A stretch of 64,000 nucleotides of DNA from Caulobacter sp. X (GCF_002742635.1 NZ_PEGF01000001.1:186001-250000), one strand, 5' to 3'. Counted from the first letter of the stretch, positions 9,779 to 19,057 are shown. The notes: a model not told the origin generated them from the sequence alone. Numbers and translations: made by a program.

Positions 9779-11158
9779 ATGACCGCAACCGCCGCCACGA
9801 TTCCCGCCAACGACCACCACGCGCTTCTGGCGCGTTATGACAGCCGCGCGCCGCGTTACACCAGCTATCCCACCGCGCTGCAGTTCTCCAAAGAGGTCGA
9901 CGCCGAGGTCTATGGCGACTGGTTGGCGAGCCTCGACCCGCGCGAGCCAGTCTCGCTCTACGCCCACATCCCGTTCTGCGATCGGCTGTGCTGGTACTGC
10001 GGCTGCAACACTCGGGTGGTGAAGAAACAGGCGCTGATCAGCGAGTATGTCGAGCGTCTGGTGGACGAGCTGGCCCTAGTCGAGGCGCGACTGCCCGGCC
10101 GCATCAAGGCCGGCGCGGTGCACCTGGGCGGCGGCACGCCCAACATGCTGTCGCGCGACGACATGGTCCGTCTGTTCGGCGCCCTGCGCCACGTCTTCCC
10201 GTTCGCGCCGGGCGTTGAGATCTCGGCTGAACTCGATCCGGCCGTCCTGACCGAGAGCTGGGTCAAGGCCGCGGCTTTCCACGGCCTGACCCGCGCCAGC
10301 CTGGGCGTTCAGGACCTGGCCCCGCACGTCCAGGAAGCGGTCAACCGTGTCGAGCCGTTCGAGGTCGTGGCGCGCGCCGCCCACTGGCTGCGCCAGGCGG
10401 GCGTGGCTTCGATCAATCTCGACCTGATGTACGGCCTGCCCAAGCAGACGACCGCCGACGTGGTCGCCACGTTGGACAAGGTCCTGACCCTGCGCCCCGA
10501 GCGGATCGCCCTGTTCGGCTACGCCCACGTGCCGTGGGCGCGCTCGCACCAGAAGCTGATCCGCGAAGAGGACCTGGCCGACGCCAACGGTCGCTTCGAG
10601 CAGAGCCAGGCCGCCGCCGAGCGACTCGTGAAGGCGGGCTATGTGGCGATCGGCCTCGATCACTTCGCCCTGCCGAACGACGATTTGGCGCTCGGCGTCG
10701 CCACCGGCACGCTGCGCCGGAATTTCCAAGGCTACACCACCGACCAGCACCCGACGCTGATTGGCCTGGGCGCCTCGTCGATCGGCCGCATGCCGGGCGG
10801 CTATGTCCAGAACCTGCCCGCCGAGGTCGCCTGGCGCGACGCCATCCTTCAGGGACGGCTGCCGGTCGCGCGCGGCGTCAAGCTGACGGACGACGACCGC
10901 CTGCGCGCCGACGTGATCGAGCGGCTGATGTGCGACTTCCAGGTGGACCTGGCCGCGGTGGCCGCGCGCCACGGGGTGTCGCCATTGGTCTTCAGCGGCG
11001 ACATCGCCAAGCTGGCGGACCTGCATGGCGACGGATTGGTGCAGGTCGGCGGGGACGTCGTTCGCGTGACCGAGGCTGGCCGTCCCTTCGTGCGTCTGGC
11101 CGCCCAGGCCTTCGATCATCGCTCTGACACGCGCGAGGGCTTTTCGCGAGCAATCTAG
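9779..11158 (+). CDS. hemN: Oxygen-independent coproporphyrinogen III oxidase (HemN)
   Basis: A 459-residue radical SAM enzyme that oxidatively decarboxylates coproporphyrinogen III to protoporphyrinogen IX without O2 in the cytoplasm. The CxxxCxxCxC motif covers Cys67, Cys71, Cys74 and Cys76, as in true HemN rather than HemW. GGGTPN and LGVQD segments of the radical SAM fold follow. Family-typical length. It lies behind the cbb3 operon with its own FixK/FNR box, which makes sense because heme supply for the oxidase must work at low oxygen. Confidence 0.95.
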   Translation: MTATAATIPANDHHALLARYDSRAPRYTSYPTALQFSKEVDAEVYGDWLASLDPREPVSLYAHIPFCDRLCWYCGCNTRVVKKQALISEYVERLVDELALVEARLPGRIKAGAVHLGGGTPNMLSRDDMVRLFGALRHVFPFAPGVEISAELDPAVLTESWVKAAAFHGLTRASLGVQDLAPHVQEAVNRVEPFEVVARAAHWLRQAGVASINLDLMYGLPKQTTADVVATLDKVLTLRPERIALFGYAHVPWARSHQKLIREEDLADANGRFEQSQAAAERLVKAGYVAIGLDHFALPNDDLALGVATGTLRRNFQGYTTDQHPTLIGLGASSIGRMPGGYVQNLPAEVAWRDAILQGRLPVARGVKLTDDDRLRADVIERLMCDFQVDLAAVAARHGVSPLVFSGDIAKLADLHGDGLVQVGGDVVRVTEAGRPFVRLAAQAFDHRSDTREGFSRAI

Positions 11159-11168
11159 TTGTCAGAAA

Positions 11169-11182
11169 CTGATCGAGGTCAA
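11169..11182 (+). promoter_or_regulatory. Weaker FixK/FNR-like box upstream of ompW
   Basis: CTGATCGAGGTCAA matches TTGAT-N4-ATCAA at 8 of 10 fixed positions, 72 bases before the porin start. Its position in a FixK locus supports it, but the match is weaker than the other boxes. Confidence 0.5.
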
Positions 11183-11254
11183 GGTCGAGTGCTTCGTAAT
11201 CCTCCAAACAGACATCGCGACGAAAAATAGAGAGTCGCCCAATTCTGGGGATAG

Positions 11255-11902
11255 ATGATGAAAACGGTTATTCTTTCGGCCATCGCGGCGACGGCTCTGG
11301 TCGGTGGCGTGGCGCACGCTGATGACTTCTCGCCGAACGCCAAGGGCGACTTCATCGTTCACGCGCGCATCACGCAAGTCGCGCCGGACAAGGATGCGGC
11401 CATCCTGACCGCCGCGGGCGCGGCCACGGGCCTGAAGGCTCACGTCAAGGATGACATCAAGCCGACCCTGGGCTTCACCTACTTCCTGACCGACAAGGTC
11501 GCCGTCGAAGCCATCCTGGGCACCACCGAGCACGACATCCGCGCTCAAGGCGGTACGACGGACGTTCTGGTCCACAAGAGCTGGGTTCTGCCGCCGGTCG
11601 TCACCCTGCAGTATCACCCGCTGCCCGCCGCTCGCGTCAGCCCCTATGTCGGCGCCGGCATCAACTACATGCTGTTCTACAGCGGCAAGAACAAGAACGG
11701 CTTCACCGTGAAGCTCGACGACGGCTTCGGCTATGCTCTGCAGGCTGGCGTCAACGTCAAGATGAAGAACAACTGGATGCTGAACGCCGACATCAAGAAG
11801 GTCTATTTCAGCACCGACGCCAAGATCAACGGCGGCGCCCTGAAGTCGAAGGTCGACCTGGATCCGCTGGTCTCGTCGGTCGGCTTCAGCCGCAAGTTCT
11901 AA
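11255..11902 (+). CDS. ompW: OmpW family outer membrane protein
   Basis: A 215-residue protein with an N-terminal signal peptide ending near AHA-DDF and the OmpW pattern of an eight-strand barrel, including PTLGFTYFLTDKVAVE, VSPYVGAGINY and a C-terminal Phe (GFSRKF) for Bam recognition. OmpW porins form narrow hydrophobic channels and are often induced under oxygen limitation. Two adjacent ATGs (11255 and 11258) are possible starts. It follows hemN with a FixK-like box between them, so it probably belongs to the same response. Confidence 0.9.
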   Translation: MMKTVILSAIAATALVGGVAHADDFSPNAKGDFIVHARITQVAPDKDAAILTAAGAATGLKAHVKDDIKPTLGFTYFLTDKVAVEAILGTTEHDIRAQGGTTDVLVHKSWVLPPVVTLQYHPLPAARVSPYVGAGINYMLFYSGKNKNGFTVKLDDGFGYALQAGVNVKMKNNWMLNADIKKVYFSTDAKINGGALKSKVDLDPLVSSVGFSRKF

Positions 11903-11949
11903 GAATGACAGCTCGCGCCGTCGGTCCACCGGCGGCGCGCGCGATGCAA

Positions 11950-11979
11950 GGCTCGGCCCGCAAGGGCCGGGCCTTGTTT
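11950..11979 (+). terminator. Intrinsic terminator of ompW
   Basis: A 10-bp GC stem with one G-T pair and a GCAA tetraloop (11950-11973) is followed by TTGTTT. It lies 47 bases after the ompW stop. Confidence 0.75.
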
Positions 11980-12113
11980 GCGTTCGGCTTGGTGTCTTGC
12001 GGCCAAGTGAATGGATCGCGCTGGCTGTGGGCCGACGTCCGAGGCATGATGGCGACGCGGGCCGCGTTCTCGGCGACGACGCCTGAACCTGAAGGACCCG
12101 AAAGACGCGCGCC

Positions 12114-13178
12114 ATGTTCCACCGTCCTTCGCAGAGCAAGCAATTCGGGGTGTTTCTGCCGGTCGCCAATGGCGGCTGGATCATCTCCAAGACCACGCCG
12201 CCTCTGGACGGGCTCTACGCCCAGAACCGGGCGGCGGCGGTGAAGGCCGACGAGATCGGCCTGGATTTCGTGATGTCGATGGCCAAGTTCCGCGGCTTTG
12301 GCGGCGAGACCGACCACTGGGGCACGGCGCTGGAGTCGGTGACCATGATGGCGGGCATCGCCGAGGCGACCCGCAATGTGAAGATCTGGGCCACGATCCA
12401 TCCGCTGCTGCAGAACCCGGCGGTGGCGGCCAAGATGATCGCCACGCTGGACCACATCAGCGGCGGTCGGGCGGGCCTCAACATCGTGGCGGGCGCCTAT
12501 AAGGGCGAGTTCGACCAGATGGGGGCGTGGGACGACTCCTTGTCCCACGACGACCGCTACGCCTTGACCGAGGAATGGACCGCCATCGTCAAGCGGCTGT
12601 GGTCCGAGGACAGCGTCGACGTCCAGGGCCAGTACTTCACGATGAAGGACTGCCAGTCCAAGCCCAAGCCGCTGTCGCGGCCGCGCCCGGACCTGGTCTG
12701 CGCGGGGATGAGCGACCGGGGCTTCCAGTTCTCGGTGCGCGAGGCCGACATCTGCTTCATCGGCGGTCGCACGCCCGACGAGCGCCGCGACGCGTCGCTG
12801 CGGGCCAAGGCGGCCGCCGAGGGCATGGGCAAGACCATCAAGACCTTCGCCATGTGCACGGTGGTCCACGGCGACACGGACGCGGACGCCGAGGCCAAGG
12901 TCGAGCGCTACAAGGACGGCGCGGACATGGGGGCGATCCTGGCCATGCTGGAAAGCTGGGGCGTTCCGGCCGAGAAGCTGTCGAGCGTGGCGGCCGCGCA
13001 AGGGGCGTTCATGACCCAGACCGTGGTCGGTTCGCCCAAGACCTGCGGCGCCCAGATCGAGGAGTTCCTGCGCTACTGCGAGCTGGACGGCCTGATGCTG
13101 ATCTTCCCCGACTATGTCGAAGGCCTGACCATGTTCGGCTCCGAAATCCTGCCCGGCCTGAGGGCGGTCTTCCCGTGA
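12114..13178 (+). CDS. RutA-like flavin-dependent monooxygenase (LLM class)
   Basis: A 354-residue luciferase-like monooxygenase. FGVFLPVANGGWIIS, MSMAKFRGFGGETDHWG, HISGGRAGLNIV and the WDDSLSHDDRY region resemble RutA, which opens the uracil ring with FMN and O2. The next gene, a RutB-like cysteine hydrolase, overlaps it by 4 bases, so the pair should act in sequence: ring oxidation, then amide hydrolysis. The other rut genes (rutC, rutD, rutF, rutG) are absent here. It could be a true RutA in a reduced locus or a paralogue acting on another N-heterocycle. The family is clear, the substrate inferred. Confidence 0.8.
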   Translation: MFHRPSQSKQFGVFLPVANGGWIISKTTPPLDGLYAQNRAAAVKADEIGLDFVMSMAKFRGFGGETDHWGTALESVTMMAGIAEATRNVKIWATIHPLLQNPAVAAKMIATLDHISGGRAGLNIVAGAYKGEFDQMGAWDDSLSHDDRYALTEEWTAIVKRLWSEDSVDVQGQYFTMKDCQSKPKPLSRPRPDLVCAGMSDRGFQFSVREADICFIGGRTPDERRDASLRAKAAAEGMGKTIKTFAMCTVVHGDTDADAEAKVERYKDGADMGAILAMLESWGVPAEKLSSVAAAQGAFMTQTVVGSPKTCGAQIEEFLRYCELDGLMLIFPDYVEGLTMFGSEILPGLRAVFP

Positions 13179-13801
13179 ACGACGACCTGAAGGCCTGGAT
13201 CGCGCCATCGCGCACGGCGGCGCTGGTGATCGACATGCAGGTCGATTTCGCCTCGCCCGCGGGCGCGCTCGCGACCTATTTCGACATGAGCATCGTCCAG
13301 CCCGCGGTCTCGGCGGCCGAGCGCTTGGTGGAGACCGCTCGCGCGGCGGGCGTGCCTGTCGTCTTCGTGGGGCTGTTCACGACGCCCGAGACGGACTCCG
13401 CCGCCTGGCTAGAGCGTATCCGGCGGCAAGGCGGCGACCCGGACAGCGAGGCGGCGATCTGCCGTGTCGCGGAGGTCGGCTCCGATTTCTATGGGCCCAA
13501 GCCAGCGCCCGGAGAGCTGGTGGTCCAGAAGGTCCGCTATAGCGGCTTCCAGGGCACGGACCTCGATGCTCGGCTGAGGGCGCTGGGCGTCGACACCCTG
13601 GTGGTGGCCGGATTGACCACCGAATGCTGCGTCGACAGCACCGTGCGCGACGCCTTCGATCTGGACTATCACGTCTTTGTCGCCGCCGACGCCTGCGCCG
13701 CCTACGAGGCGGATTTGCACATCGCGACCCTGAAGATCATGGCGCTCAACAGCGCCATACTGACCGACACGGCGCGGATCGCCGAGGCGTGGAGCGCTTA
13801 G
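13175..13801 (+). CDS. RutB-like cysteine hydrolase (isochorismatase family)
   Basis: A 208-residue protein starting with GTG inside the stop of the monooxygenase gene (GTGA overlap). The isochorismatase-like catalytic triad is visible: Asp in IDMQVDF, Lys in VVQKVRYSGF and Cys in TTECCVDSTVRDAF. The KVRYSGFQGTDLD block resembles RutB, which hydrolyses ureidoacrylate to aminoacrylate and carbamate, but the protein is shorter than typical RutB. The coupling to a RutA-like enzyme supports a role in breaking down an oxidised N-heterocycle. Exact substrate unknown. Confidence 0.78.
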   Translation: MNDDLKAWIAPSRTAALVIDMQVDFASPAGALATYFDMSIVQPAVSAAERLVETARAAGVPVVFVGLFTTPETDSAAWLERIRRQGGDPDSEAAICRVAEVGSDFYGPKPAPGELVVQKVRYSGFQGTDLDARLRALGVDTLVVAGLTTECCVDSTVRDAFDLDYHVFVAADACAAYEADLHIATLKIMALNSAILTDTARIAEAWSA

Positions 13802-13820
13802 CTGTCGTCTTCGGGAAAGA

Positions 13821-13847
13821 GGGCCGGCCTCCTTCGAGAGCCGGCCC
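13821..13847. terminator. Bidirectional hairpin between RutB-like gene and galM
   Basis: An 8-bp perfect stem (GGGCCGGC with its complement) around a smaller inner stem lies between the convergent ends. On the minus strand it is followed by TCTTTCC, so it mainly suits galM. Confidence 0.65.
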
Positions 13848-13855
13848 GATAGACG

Positions 13856-14995
13856 TCACTTCGCGACGCCGACCTTGAAGATCATCACGTTGCGATAGGT
13901 CTGGCCGGGATCCAGGCGCACCGACGCGAACTGCGACTTGTTCGGCGCGTCGGGGAAGTGCTGCGGTTCCAGCGCGATGCCGTCGCCCTGGCGGTAGAGC
14001 TTGCCGCTCTTGCCGACCCAGGACGCGTCCAGGAAGTTGCCGGCGTAGAACTGGATGCCGGGTTGGTCCGACAGGATCTCGAGCACGCGGCCGCTCTTGG
14101 GATCGACCAGCCGCGCCGCCAGCCGCGGGGCGCCGCCGGACTTGCCGTTCAGCACGAAGTTGTGGTCGTAGCCCTTGCCGACAACGATTTGCGGGTCGCT
14201 GGCGTCGCGGATGCGCTTGCCCACCGCCGTGGGCGTGCGGAAGTCGAAGGCGGTGCCGGCGACCGGCGTGATCGCGCCGGTCGGGATCAACTCGTTGTCG
14301 ACCGGCGTGTAGCCGTTGGCCGGAAGGGTCAGCACGTTGCCCATCGCGCCTTCCGGCGCGCCTTCGCCGGCGACATTGAACAGGGCGTGATTGGTGATGT
14401 TGACGATTGTCGGCTTGTCGGTCGTGGCGCCGTAGGTGACCGTCAGCCGGTTCTGTTCGTCGAGCGCGTAGGTCGCGGTGGCGTTCACGGTCCCCGGATA
14501 GCCCTGATCGCCGTCGGGGCTGACATAGCCGAGCGTGACGGAAGCCGTCGGGCCGGACTTCGTCGCCAGCACCTTCCAGACGACCTTGTCGAAGCCCTTC
14601 ACGCCGCCGTGCAGCGCCGCGACGCCGTTGTTGTTCAAGGCCAGCTGATAGGTCTTGCCGTCGAGTTCGAAGCGGCCCTTGCCGATCCGATTGGCGAAAC
14701 GGCCCACCGAGGCGCCGAAGTAGCTGGCGTTCTTCACGTAGGCGGCCGCGTCGTTGAAGCCCAGCACGATGTCGGCCTTCTTGCCGGCCTTGTCGGGGGC
14801 GATCAGCGACTGCAGGGTCGCGCCGTAAGTGATCACCGTGGCGCTGACGCCCTTGGCGTTGGTCAGGGTGAAGGCCTCGACCGCCTCGCCCGAGGGAGTC
14901 TGGCCAAAGGGGCGGCGGGACAGTTCGGCGGCCGTCGCCGTCGATGTCGCGGCAAGGGCGAGCGCGCCGCACAGGGCGATGGTCTTGAACTTCAT
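13856..14995 (-). CDS. galM: Secreted aldose 1-epimerase (mutarotase)
   Basis: A 379-residue GalM-family protein with a clear signal peptide (about residues 1-22, ending ATA-AEL). Catalytic-type segments include ITNHALFNVAGEG, PVDNELIPTG and a glutamate in GIALEPQHFPDAPN. It interconverts alpha and beta anomers of aldoses, here probably in the periplasm. It is the last gene of a minus-strand operon 35 bases behind an L-arabinose-1-dehydrogenase-like gene, so L-arabinose is the likely substrate in context. The family is certain, the sugar inferred. Confidence 0.92.
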   Translation of the reverse strand: MKFKTIALCGALALAATSTATAAELSRRPFGQTPSGEAVEAFTLTNAKGVSATVITYGATLQSLIAPDKAGKKADIVLGFNDAAAYVKNASYFGASVGRFANRIGKGRFELDGKTYQLALNNNGVAALHGGVKGFDKVVWKVLATKSGPTASVTLGYVSPDGDQGYPGTVNATATYALDEQNRLTVTYGATTDKPTIVNITNHALFNVAGEGAPEGAMGNVLTLPANGYTPVDNELIPTGAITPVAGTAFDFRTPTAVGKRIRDASDPQIVVGKGYDHNFVLNGKSGGAPRLAARLVDPKSGRVLEILSDQPGIQFYAGNFLDASWVGKSGKLYRQGDGIALEPQHFPDAPNKSQFASVRLDPGQTYRNVMIFKVGVAK

Positions 14996-15030
14996 GTTTC
15001 CTCTCCGTCTTGTTCTGTTGGCGCGGGCGG

Positions 15031-15957
15031 CTATTCGATGAAGGGCGGCGCGACGACCCGCTCGCTGAGCAGGAAGGCGTCGGCCACATGGCGCAGCGGC
15101 GCGACATCGACGTCGCTGGCCCCATCCGCGATCAGCCTGGCGAATTCGTCATAGAGGCCCGGGTACTCCCGGTCGGGGCCCTCGTGCATCAGCTGGCCGT
15201 CGATCCAGAGCCTGGCGCCGCCGTTGGTCAGCTTCAGCGCGCCGTCATCCGTGTCGATCTCGATGTCCCAGCTTTGCGGACCGGTCTGCAGGAAATCCAG
15301 CTCGGCTCGGATCGGCGCGCCGAGAGCGTCACGGAAGTCCAGCTCGGCCTGGATCGGCGACTGCCGGTTCTCCGGCACATGCAGAACCCCGCGAGACAGG
15401 AAGAAGGGCAGGGGCAGGACACGGGTGACGATCGACAGGGCGTTGATGGCCGGGTCGAAGACGCCAAGGCCGCCGGCTTCCCAGATCCAATCCTGGCCCG
15501 GGTGCCAGACGCGGACATCTTCCTTCCAGTTGATCCGCACGGCCCTGACCGTGCGGTCCGCCAGCCATGCGCGCGCGGGTTCGACCCCTGCGGCGTAACG
15601 CGAGTGCCAGGTGGCCTGAAGCGTCAGGCTGCGGGCGATGGCGGCTTGGCGCAGATCCTCGACTTCGCTCAGCGTCGCGCCGGGCGGCTTTTCCAGCATC
15701 ACGTGCTTGCCGGCCGCCAGCGCCATGTGGGCAAGGGCGTGACGCGGCTGCGGCGGCGTGCACAGCGCCACGGCGTCGATCGCCACGTCGCTGGCCAGCA
15801 GGTCGGCCAGACCGGTGAAGTGGGCGACGCCGTCCAGTTCGGCGTTGCGGCTGACGATGGCGACCAGCTCGAAGCGCGGATCGGCGGCGATGGAGGGCAG
15901 GTGCTGATCCCGAGCGATCTTGCCCAGGCCGACGAGCGCCAGGCGGATCGGCGTCAC
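15031..15957 (-). CDS. araA: L-arabinose 1-dehydrogenase-like Gfo/Idh/MocA oxidoreductase
   Basis: A 308-residue NAD(P)-binding enzyme. The Rossmann motif GLGKIARDQ (residues 10-18), the EKPPGAT block at about 89-95 and WHPGQDWIWE...GLGVFDPAINALSIV closely follow the Azospirillum L-arabinose 1-dehydrogenase (AraA), which oxidises L-arabinose to the lactone in the non-phosphorylative pathway. The frame is open further upstream; the GTG at 15957 is chosen because it overlaps the upstream araD1 stop (GTGA) and matches the family length. D-galactose is a known alternative substrate of this family. The symbol follows Azospirillum usage, not E. coli isomerase araA. Confidence 0.85.
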   Translation of the reverse strand: MTPIRLALVGLGKIARDQHLPSIAADPRFELVAIVSRNAELDGVAHFTGLADLLASDVAIDAVALCTPPQPRHALAHMALAAGKHVMLEKPPGATLSEVEDLRQAAIARSLTLQATWHSRYAAGVEPARAWLADRTVRAVRINWKEDVRVWHPGQDWIWEAGGLGVFDPAINALSIVTRVLPLPFFLSRGVLHVPENRQSPIQAELDFRDALGAPIRAELDFLQTGPQSWDIEIDTDDGALKLTNGGARLWIDGQLMHEGPDREYPGLYDEFARLIADGASDVDVAPLRHVADAFLLSERVVAPPFIE

Positions 15958-16949
15958 AGTGCGCGCACCGTGACGGACCGCTCGGTCGCCTGGCCCAGCG
16001 AATTGCGCACCGGATAGAGGAACGGCGCGGCCTCGATCTCGAACACGTCGCCGACCTTCGTCTGGAAGCCCTCCGAGAACGACAGGGTCGCCGTGCCGAA
16101 GAAGTGCACGTGCACGTCGCCCGGACGGCGGAAGAGATCGTACTTGAAGTGGTGATGCTCGAGATTGGCGATCGTGTGCGACATGTTCGCCTCGCCCGAC
16201 AAGAACGGCTTCTCCCAGGCCACAGCCCCGTCGCGCAGGATGCGGCTGGCGCCGCGCACGTCCTCGGGCAGCGGGCCGGTCAGCAGTTCCGGACCCAGCG
16301 CCGCCTGGCGCAGCTTCGAGTGAGCCAGCCACAGGTAGTTGCCGCGCTCGATCACGTGGTCGGAGAACTCATTGGCCAGGCAGAAGCCCAGGCGGTGCGG
16401 CGTCCCGTCGGGACCGATCAGATAGACGCCGGCGATCTCCGGCTCCTCGCCGCCGTCCTTGGCGAAGGCGGGGGAGGTGAGGGGCTGGCCCGGCCCGACC
16501 AGTTGCTGGCCGTCGCCCTTGTAGAACCACTCCGGCTGGACGCCTTCCTGACCCGGGGCGGGCTTGCCACCCTCGACGCCCATCAGGAACATCCGCATCG
16601 AGTCGGTGAGCTGTTCTCCGGACTGAGCGGCTTTGTGCATCTTGTCGCGACCCTCGGCCGAGCCGAGATGGGTCAGGCCCGTGCCGGTTAGCAGCAGGTG
16701 GGCGGTGTCGGGGTGATCGATCGGCGCCAGGACGCGGCCTTCGGCCAAGGCGGCGGGGATATCGATGTCTTCGCCAAGCTCGCGCGCCTGGGCCGCCTCG
16801 GCCAGGGTCGCGTTCACGCCGATGGCGGCCTGGGCCAGGGCGTAGAGCGTGTCGGCGACCATAACCCGCCGGGCGCGGCCCGCGTCGTCGACCGCCGCCA
16901 GCCGCCGTTCGCCGTCGCCGGTCTTCAACTGCACGAACCTGAACACCAT
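15954..16949 (-). CDS. AraD1-family 2-keto-3-deoxy-L-arabonate dehydratase (FAH fold)
   Basis: A 331-residue GguC/AraD1-type protein of the fumarylacetoacetate hydrolase superfamily. YLIGPDGTPHRLGFCLANEFSDHV, YLWLAHSKLR and HVHFFGTATLSF are typical. AraD1-type enzymes convert L-2-keto-3-deoxyarabonate to alpha-ketoglutarate semialdehyde. The ATG at 16949 is preferred over an upstream in-frame ATG because AGGAG lies at proper spacing. It heads the araD1-araA-galM operon, divergent from a sugar-acid dehydratase with shared operator-like repeats, which supports the L-arabinose assignment. Confidence 0.85.
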   Translation of the reverse strand: MVFRFVQLKTGDGERRLAAVDDAGRARRVMVADTLYALAQAAIGVNATLAEAAQARELGEDIDIPAALAEGRVLAPIDHPDTAHLLLTGTGLTHLGSAEGRDKMHKAAQSGEQLTDSMRMFLMGVEGGKPAPGQEGVQPEWFYKGDGQQLVGPGQPLTSPAFAKDGGEEPEIAGVYLIGPDGTPHRLGFCLANEFSDHVIERGNYLWLAHSKLRQAALGPELLTGPLPEDVRGASRILRDGAVAWEKPFLSGEANMSHTIANLEHHHFKYDLFRRPGDVHVHFFGTATLSFSEGFQTKVGDVFEIEAAPFLYPVRNSLGQATERSVTVRAL

Positions 16950-16971
16950 GGCGAACGCTCCTAGCCTATAA

Positions 16972-16982
16972 TAGTCTGACAA
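16972..16982. promoter_or_regulatory. GntR/FCD-type operator-like palindrome (araD1 side)
   Basis: TAGTCTGACAA fits the FadR/FCD-subfamily consensus TNGTnnnACNA. It lies 23 bases upstream of the araD1 start. It is part of the 15-base repeat ATAGTCTGACAAATA. Confidence 0.6.
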
Positions 16983-17091
16983 ATACCGTCGCCGTCGGTC
17001 CTGTCAAACCTCGTTTGCAGCATCCCGTCATTCGTGACGATCTCCTGGCCGAACAGCGCTCGCGATCATTGACGGGCTTGGGAAGCAGCGA

Positions 17092-17102
17092 TAGTCAGAC
17101 AA
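17092..17102. promoter_or_regulatory. GntR/FCD-type operator-like palindrome (dehydratase side)
   Basis: TAGTCAGACAA fits TNGTnnnACNA. The surrounding 15 bases (17091-17105) repeat 16971-16985 with one change, exactly 120 bases away. It lies 78 bases before the dehydratase start. Confidence 0.6.
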
Positions 17103-17179
17103 ATATTACAATACAAATCCGCTCCGGCTTGGACACGCTCTTGCGGCCAGCCTGAAGCGCAGCGTCGTCAAGGAATGTC

Positions 17180-18982
17180 ATGAGCGCCGATCCCGTCTCC
17201 TCCCGCACCCTTCGTTCGCGTGCGTGGTTTGACAATCCGGACAACATCGACATGACGGCGCTTTATCTGGAGCGCTATCTGAACTTTGGGCTGACGCTGG
17301 AGGAGCTGCAGTCGGGTCGTCCGATCATCGGCATCGCCCAGACGGGGTCGGACCTGTCGCCATGCAATCGCCATCACCTGGTGCTGGCCGAGCGGGTGCG
17401 CGAGGGCATCCGCAGCGCCGGCGGCATCGTGCTGGAGTTCCCGGTCCATCCGATCCAGGAGACGGGCAAGCGGCCGACGGCGGGGCTGGACCGCAATCTG
17501 TCGTACCTGGGTCTGGTGGAGCTGCTCTACGGCTATCCGCTGGACGGGGTGGTGCTGACCATCGGCTGCGACAAGACCACGCCGGCCTGCTTGATGGCGG
17601 CGGCGACGGTGAACATCCCGGCCATCGCGCTTTCGGTGGGGCCGATGCTGAACGGCTGGCACAAGGGCCAGCGGACGGGGTCTGGCACCATCGTCTGGAA
17701 GGCCCGCGAGATGCTGGCGGCCGGCGAGATCGACAACGCCGGCTTCATCAAGCTGGTGGCCAGCTCCGCGCCCTCGACGGGCTATTGCAACACCATGGGC
17801 ACGGCCACGACCATGAACTCGCTGACCGAGGCGCTGGGCATGTCGCTGCCCGGCTCGGCGGCGATTCCAGCCCCCTATAGAGATCGCCAGGAAAACGCCT
17901 ATCGCACGGGTCTGCGGATCGTGGAGATGGTCAAGGAGGACCTCAAGCCCTCCGACGTCCTGACCCGCGAGGCGTTCCTCAACGCCATTGTCGTCAACTC
18001 GGCGATCGGCGGCTCGACCAACGCCCCGATCCACCTGAACGCTCTCGCCCGTCACATGGGCGTGGAGCTGACCATCGACGACTGGCAGGAGAAGGGCGAG
18101 GAGGTGCCGCTGCTGGTCAACCTGCAGCCGGCCGGGGAATATCTGGGCGAGGACTACTACCGGGCCGGCGGCGTGCCGGCGGTGTTTGGCCAGTTGATCG
18201 AGCAGGGGCTGATCCATGAGGACGTCAAATGCGTCTCGGGCCAGACGATCGGCGAGCAGTATCGCGGGGTCCAGATCGAGGACGAGGACGTCATCCGGCC
18301 GTTCTCGCGGCCGCTGGTCGAGCGGGCGGGCTTTGTGGTCATGCGCGGCAACCTCTTCAACTCGGCGATCATGAAGACCAGCGTGATCTCCAAAGAGTTC
18401 CGCGAGCGCTATCTGTCCAACCCCGACGATCCGGACGCCTTCGAGGGCGTGGCGGTCGTGTTCGATGGCCCCGAGGACTATCACCACCGGATCGACGATC
18501 CGTCGGTGGGCATCACCGCCAACTCGATCCTGTTCATGCGCGGGGCCGGCCCGGTGGGCTATCCCGGCGCGGCCGAGGTGGTGAACATGCGCGCCCCCAA
18601 CTACCTGATCAAGCAGGGCGTCCATCAGCTGCCGTGCATCGGCGACGGCCGCCAGTCGGGCACCTCCGGCTCGCCCTCGATCCTCAACGCCTCGCCGGAA
18701 GCCGCCGTGGGCGGGGGGCTGGCCTTGCTCAAGACCGGCGACAAGGTCCGCTTCGATCTGCGCAAGTCGCGGGTCGACGTCCTGGTCTCGCCCGGCGAGA
18801 TCGTCGAGCGGCGCAAGGCCCTCGAAGCCGCCGGCGGCTATGCCTATCCCGAAAGCCAGACCCCCTGGCAGGAGATCCAGCGCGCCGTCGTCGGTCAGCT
18901 CGAAACCGGCGCCATCCTCGAACCCGCCGTCAAATACCAGCGCATCGCCCAAACCAAGGGCCTGCCCAGGGATAACCACTGA
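17180..18982 (+). CDS. L-arabonate/pentonate dehydratase (IlvD/Edd family)
   Basis: A 600-residue Fe-S dehydratase that removes water from a sugar acid to give a 2-keto-3-deoxy acid. Fe-S ligand cysteines are visible at Cys62 (SPCNR), Cys130 (GCDKTTPAC) and Cys203 (GYCNTMGTA). The sequence resembles Caulobacter xylonate dehydratase XylD and L-arabonate dehydratase. Divergence from araD1-araA, with shared operators, makes L-arabonate the best substrate guess; xylonate remains possible. An AGGAATGTC stretch at the start gives a close ribosome site. Strong terminator downstream. Confidence 0.88.
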   Translation: MSADPVSSRTLRSRAWFDNPDNIDMTALYLERYLNFGLTLEELQSGRPIIGIAQTGSDLSPCNRHHLVLAERVREGIRSAGGIVLEFPVHPIQETGKRPTAGLDRNLSYLGLVELLYGYPLDGVVLTIGCDKTTPACLMAAATVNIPAIALSVGPMLNGWHKGQRTGSGTIVWKAREMLAAGEIDNAGFIKLVASSAPSTGYCNTMGTATTMNSLTEALGMSLPGSAAIPAPYRDRQENAYRTGLRIVEMVKEDLKPSDVLTREAFLNAIVVNSAIGGSTNAPIHLNALARHMGVELTIDDWQEKGEEVPLLVNLQPAGEYLGEDYYRAGGVPAVFGQLIEQGLIHEDVKCVSGQTIGEQYRGVQIEDEDVIRPFSRPLVERAGFVVMRGNLFNSAIMKTSVISKEFRERYLSNPDDPDAFEGVAVVFDGPEDYHHRIDDPSVGITANSILFMRGAGPVGYPGAAEVVNMRAPNYLIKQGVHQLPCIGDGRQSGTSGSPSILNASPEAAVGGGLALLKTGDKVRFDLRKSRVDVLVSPGEIVERRKALEAAGGYAYPESQTPWQEIQRAVVGQLETGAILEPAVKYQRIAQTKGLPRDNH

Positions 18983-18989
18983 TCCATAT

Positions 18990-19025
18990 GGCCGCCGGCG
19001 CCGCAAAGCGTCGGCGGCCTTTTCT
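18990..19025 (+). terminator. Intrinsic terminator of the dehydratase gene
   Basis: GGCCGCCG pairs with CGGCGGCC (18990-19019), followed by TTTTCTT. It lies 8 bases after the stop. Confidence 0.88.
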
Positions 19026-19057
19026 TGTCAGGCTGCCCAAGGGTGTCTGGGAAGATA

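Noticed and set aside
11905..12243. 112-codon frame between ompW and the RutA-like gene
   Set aside because: It contains the ompW terminator hairpin and overlaps the monooxygenase start; no conserved features.
17168..19006. 612-codon minus-strand open frame opposite the dehydratase
   Set aside because: It is antisense to a full-length IlvD/Edd gene with all Fe-S ligands and shows only Arg/Gly/Asp/His-rich low-complexity sequence, as expected from GC-rich shadow frames.
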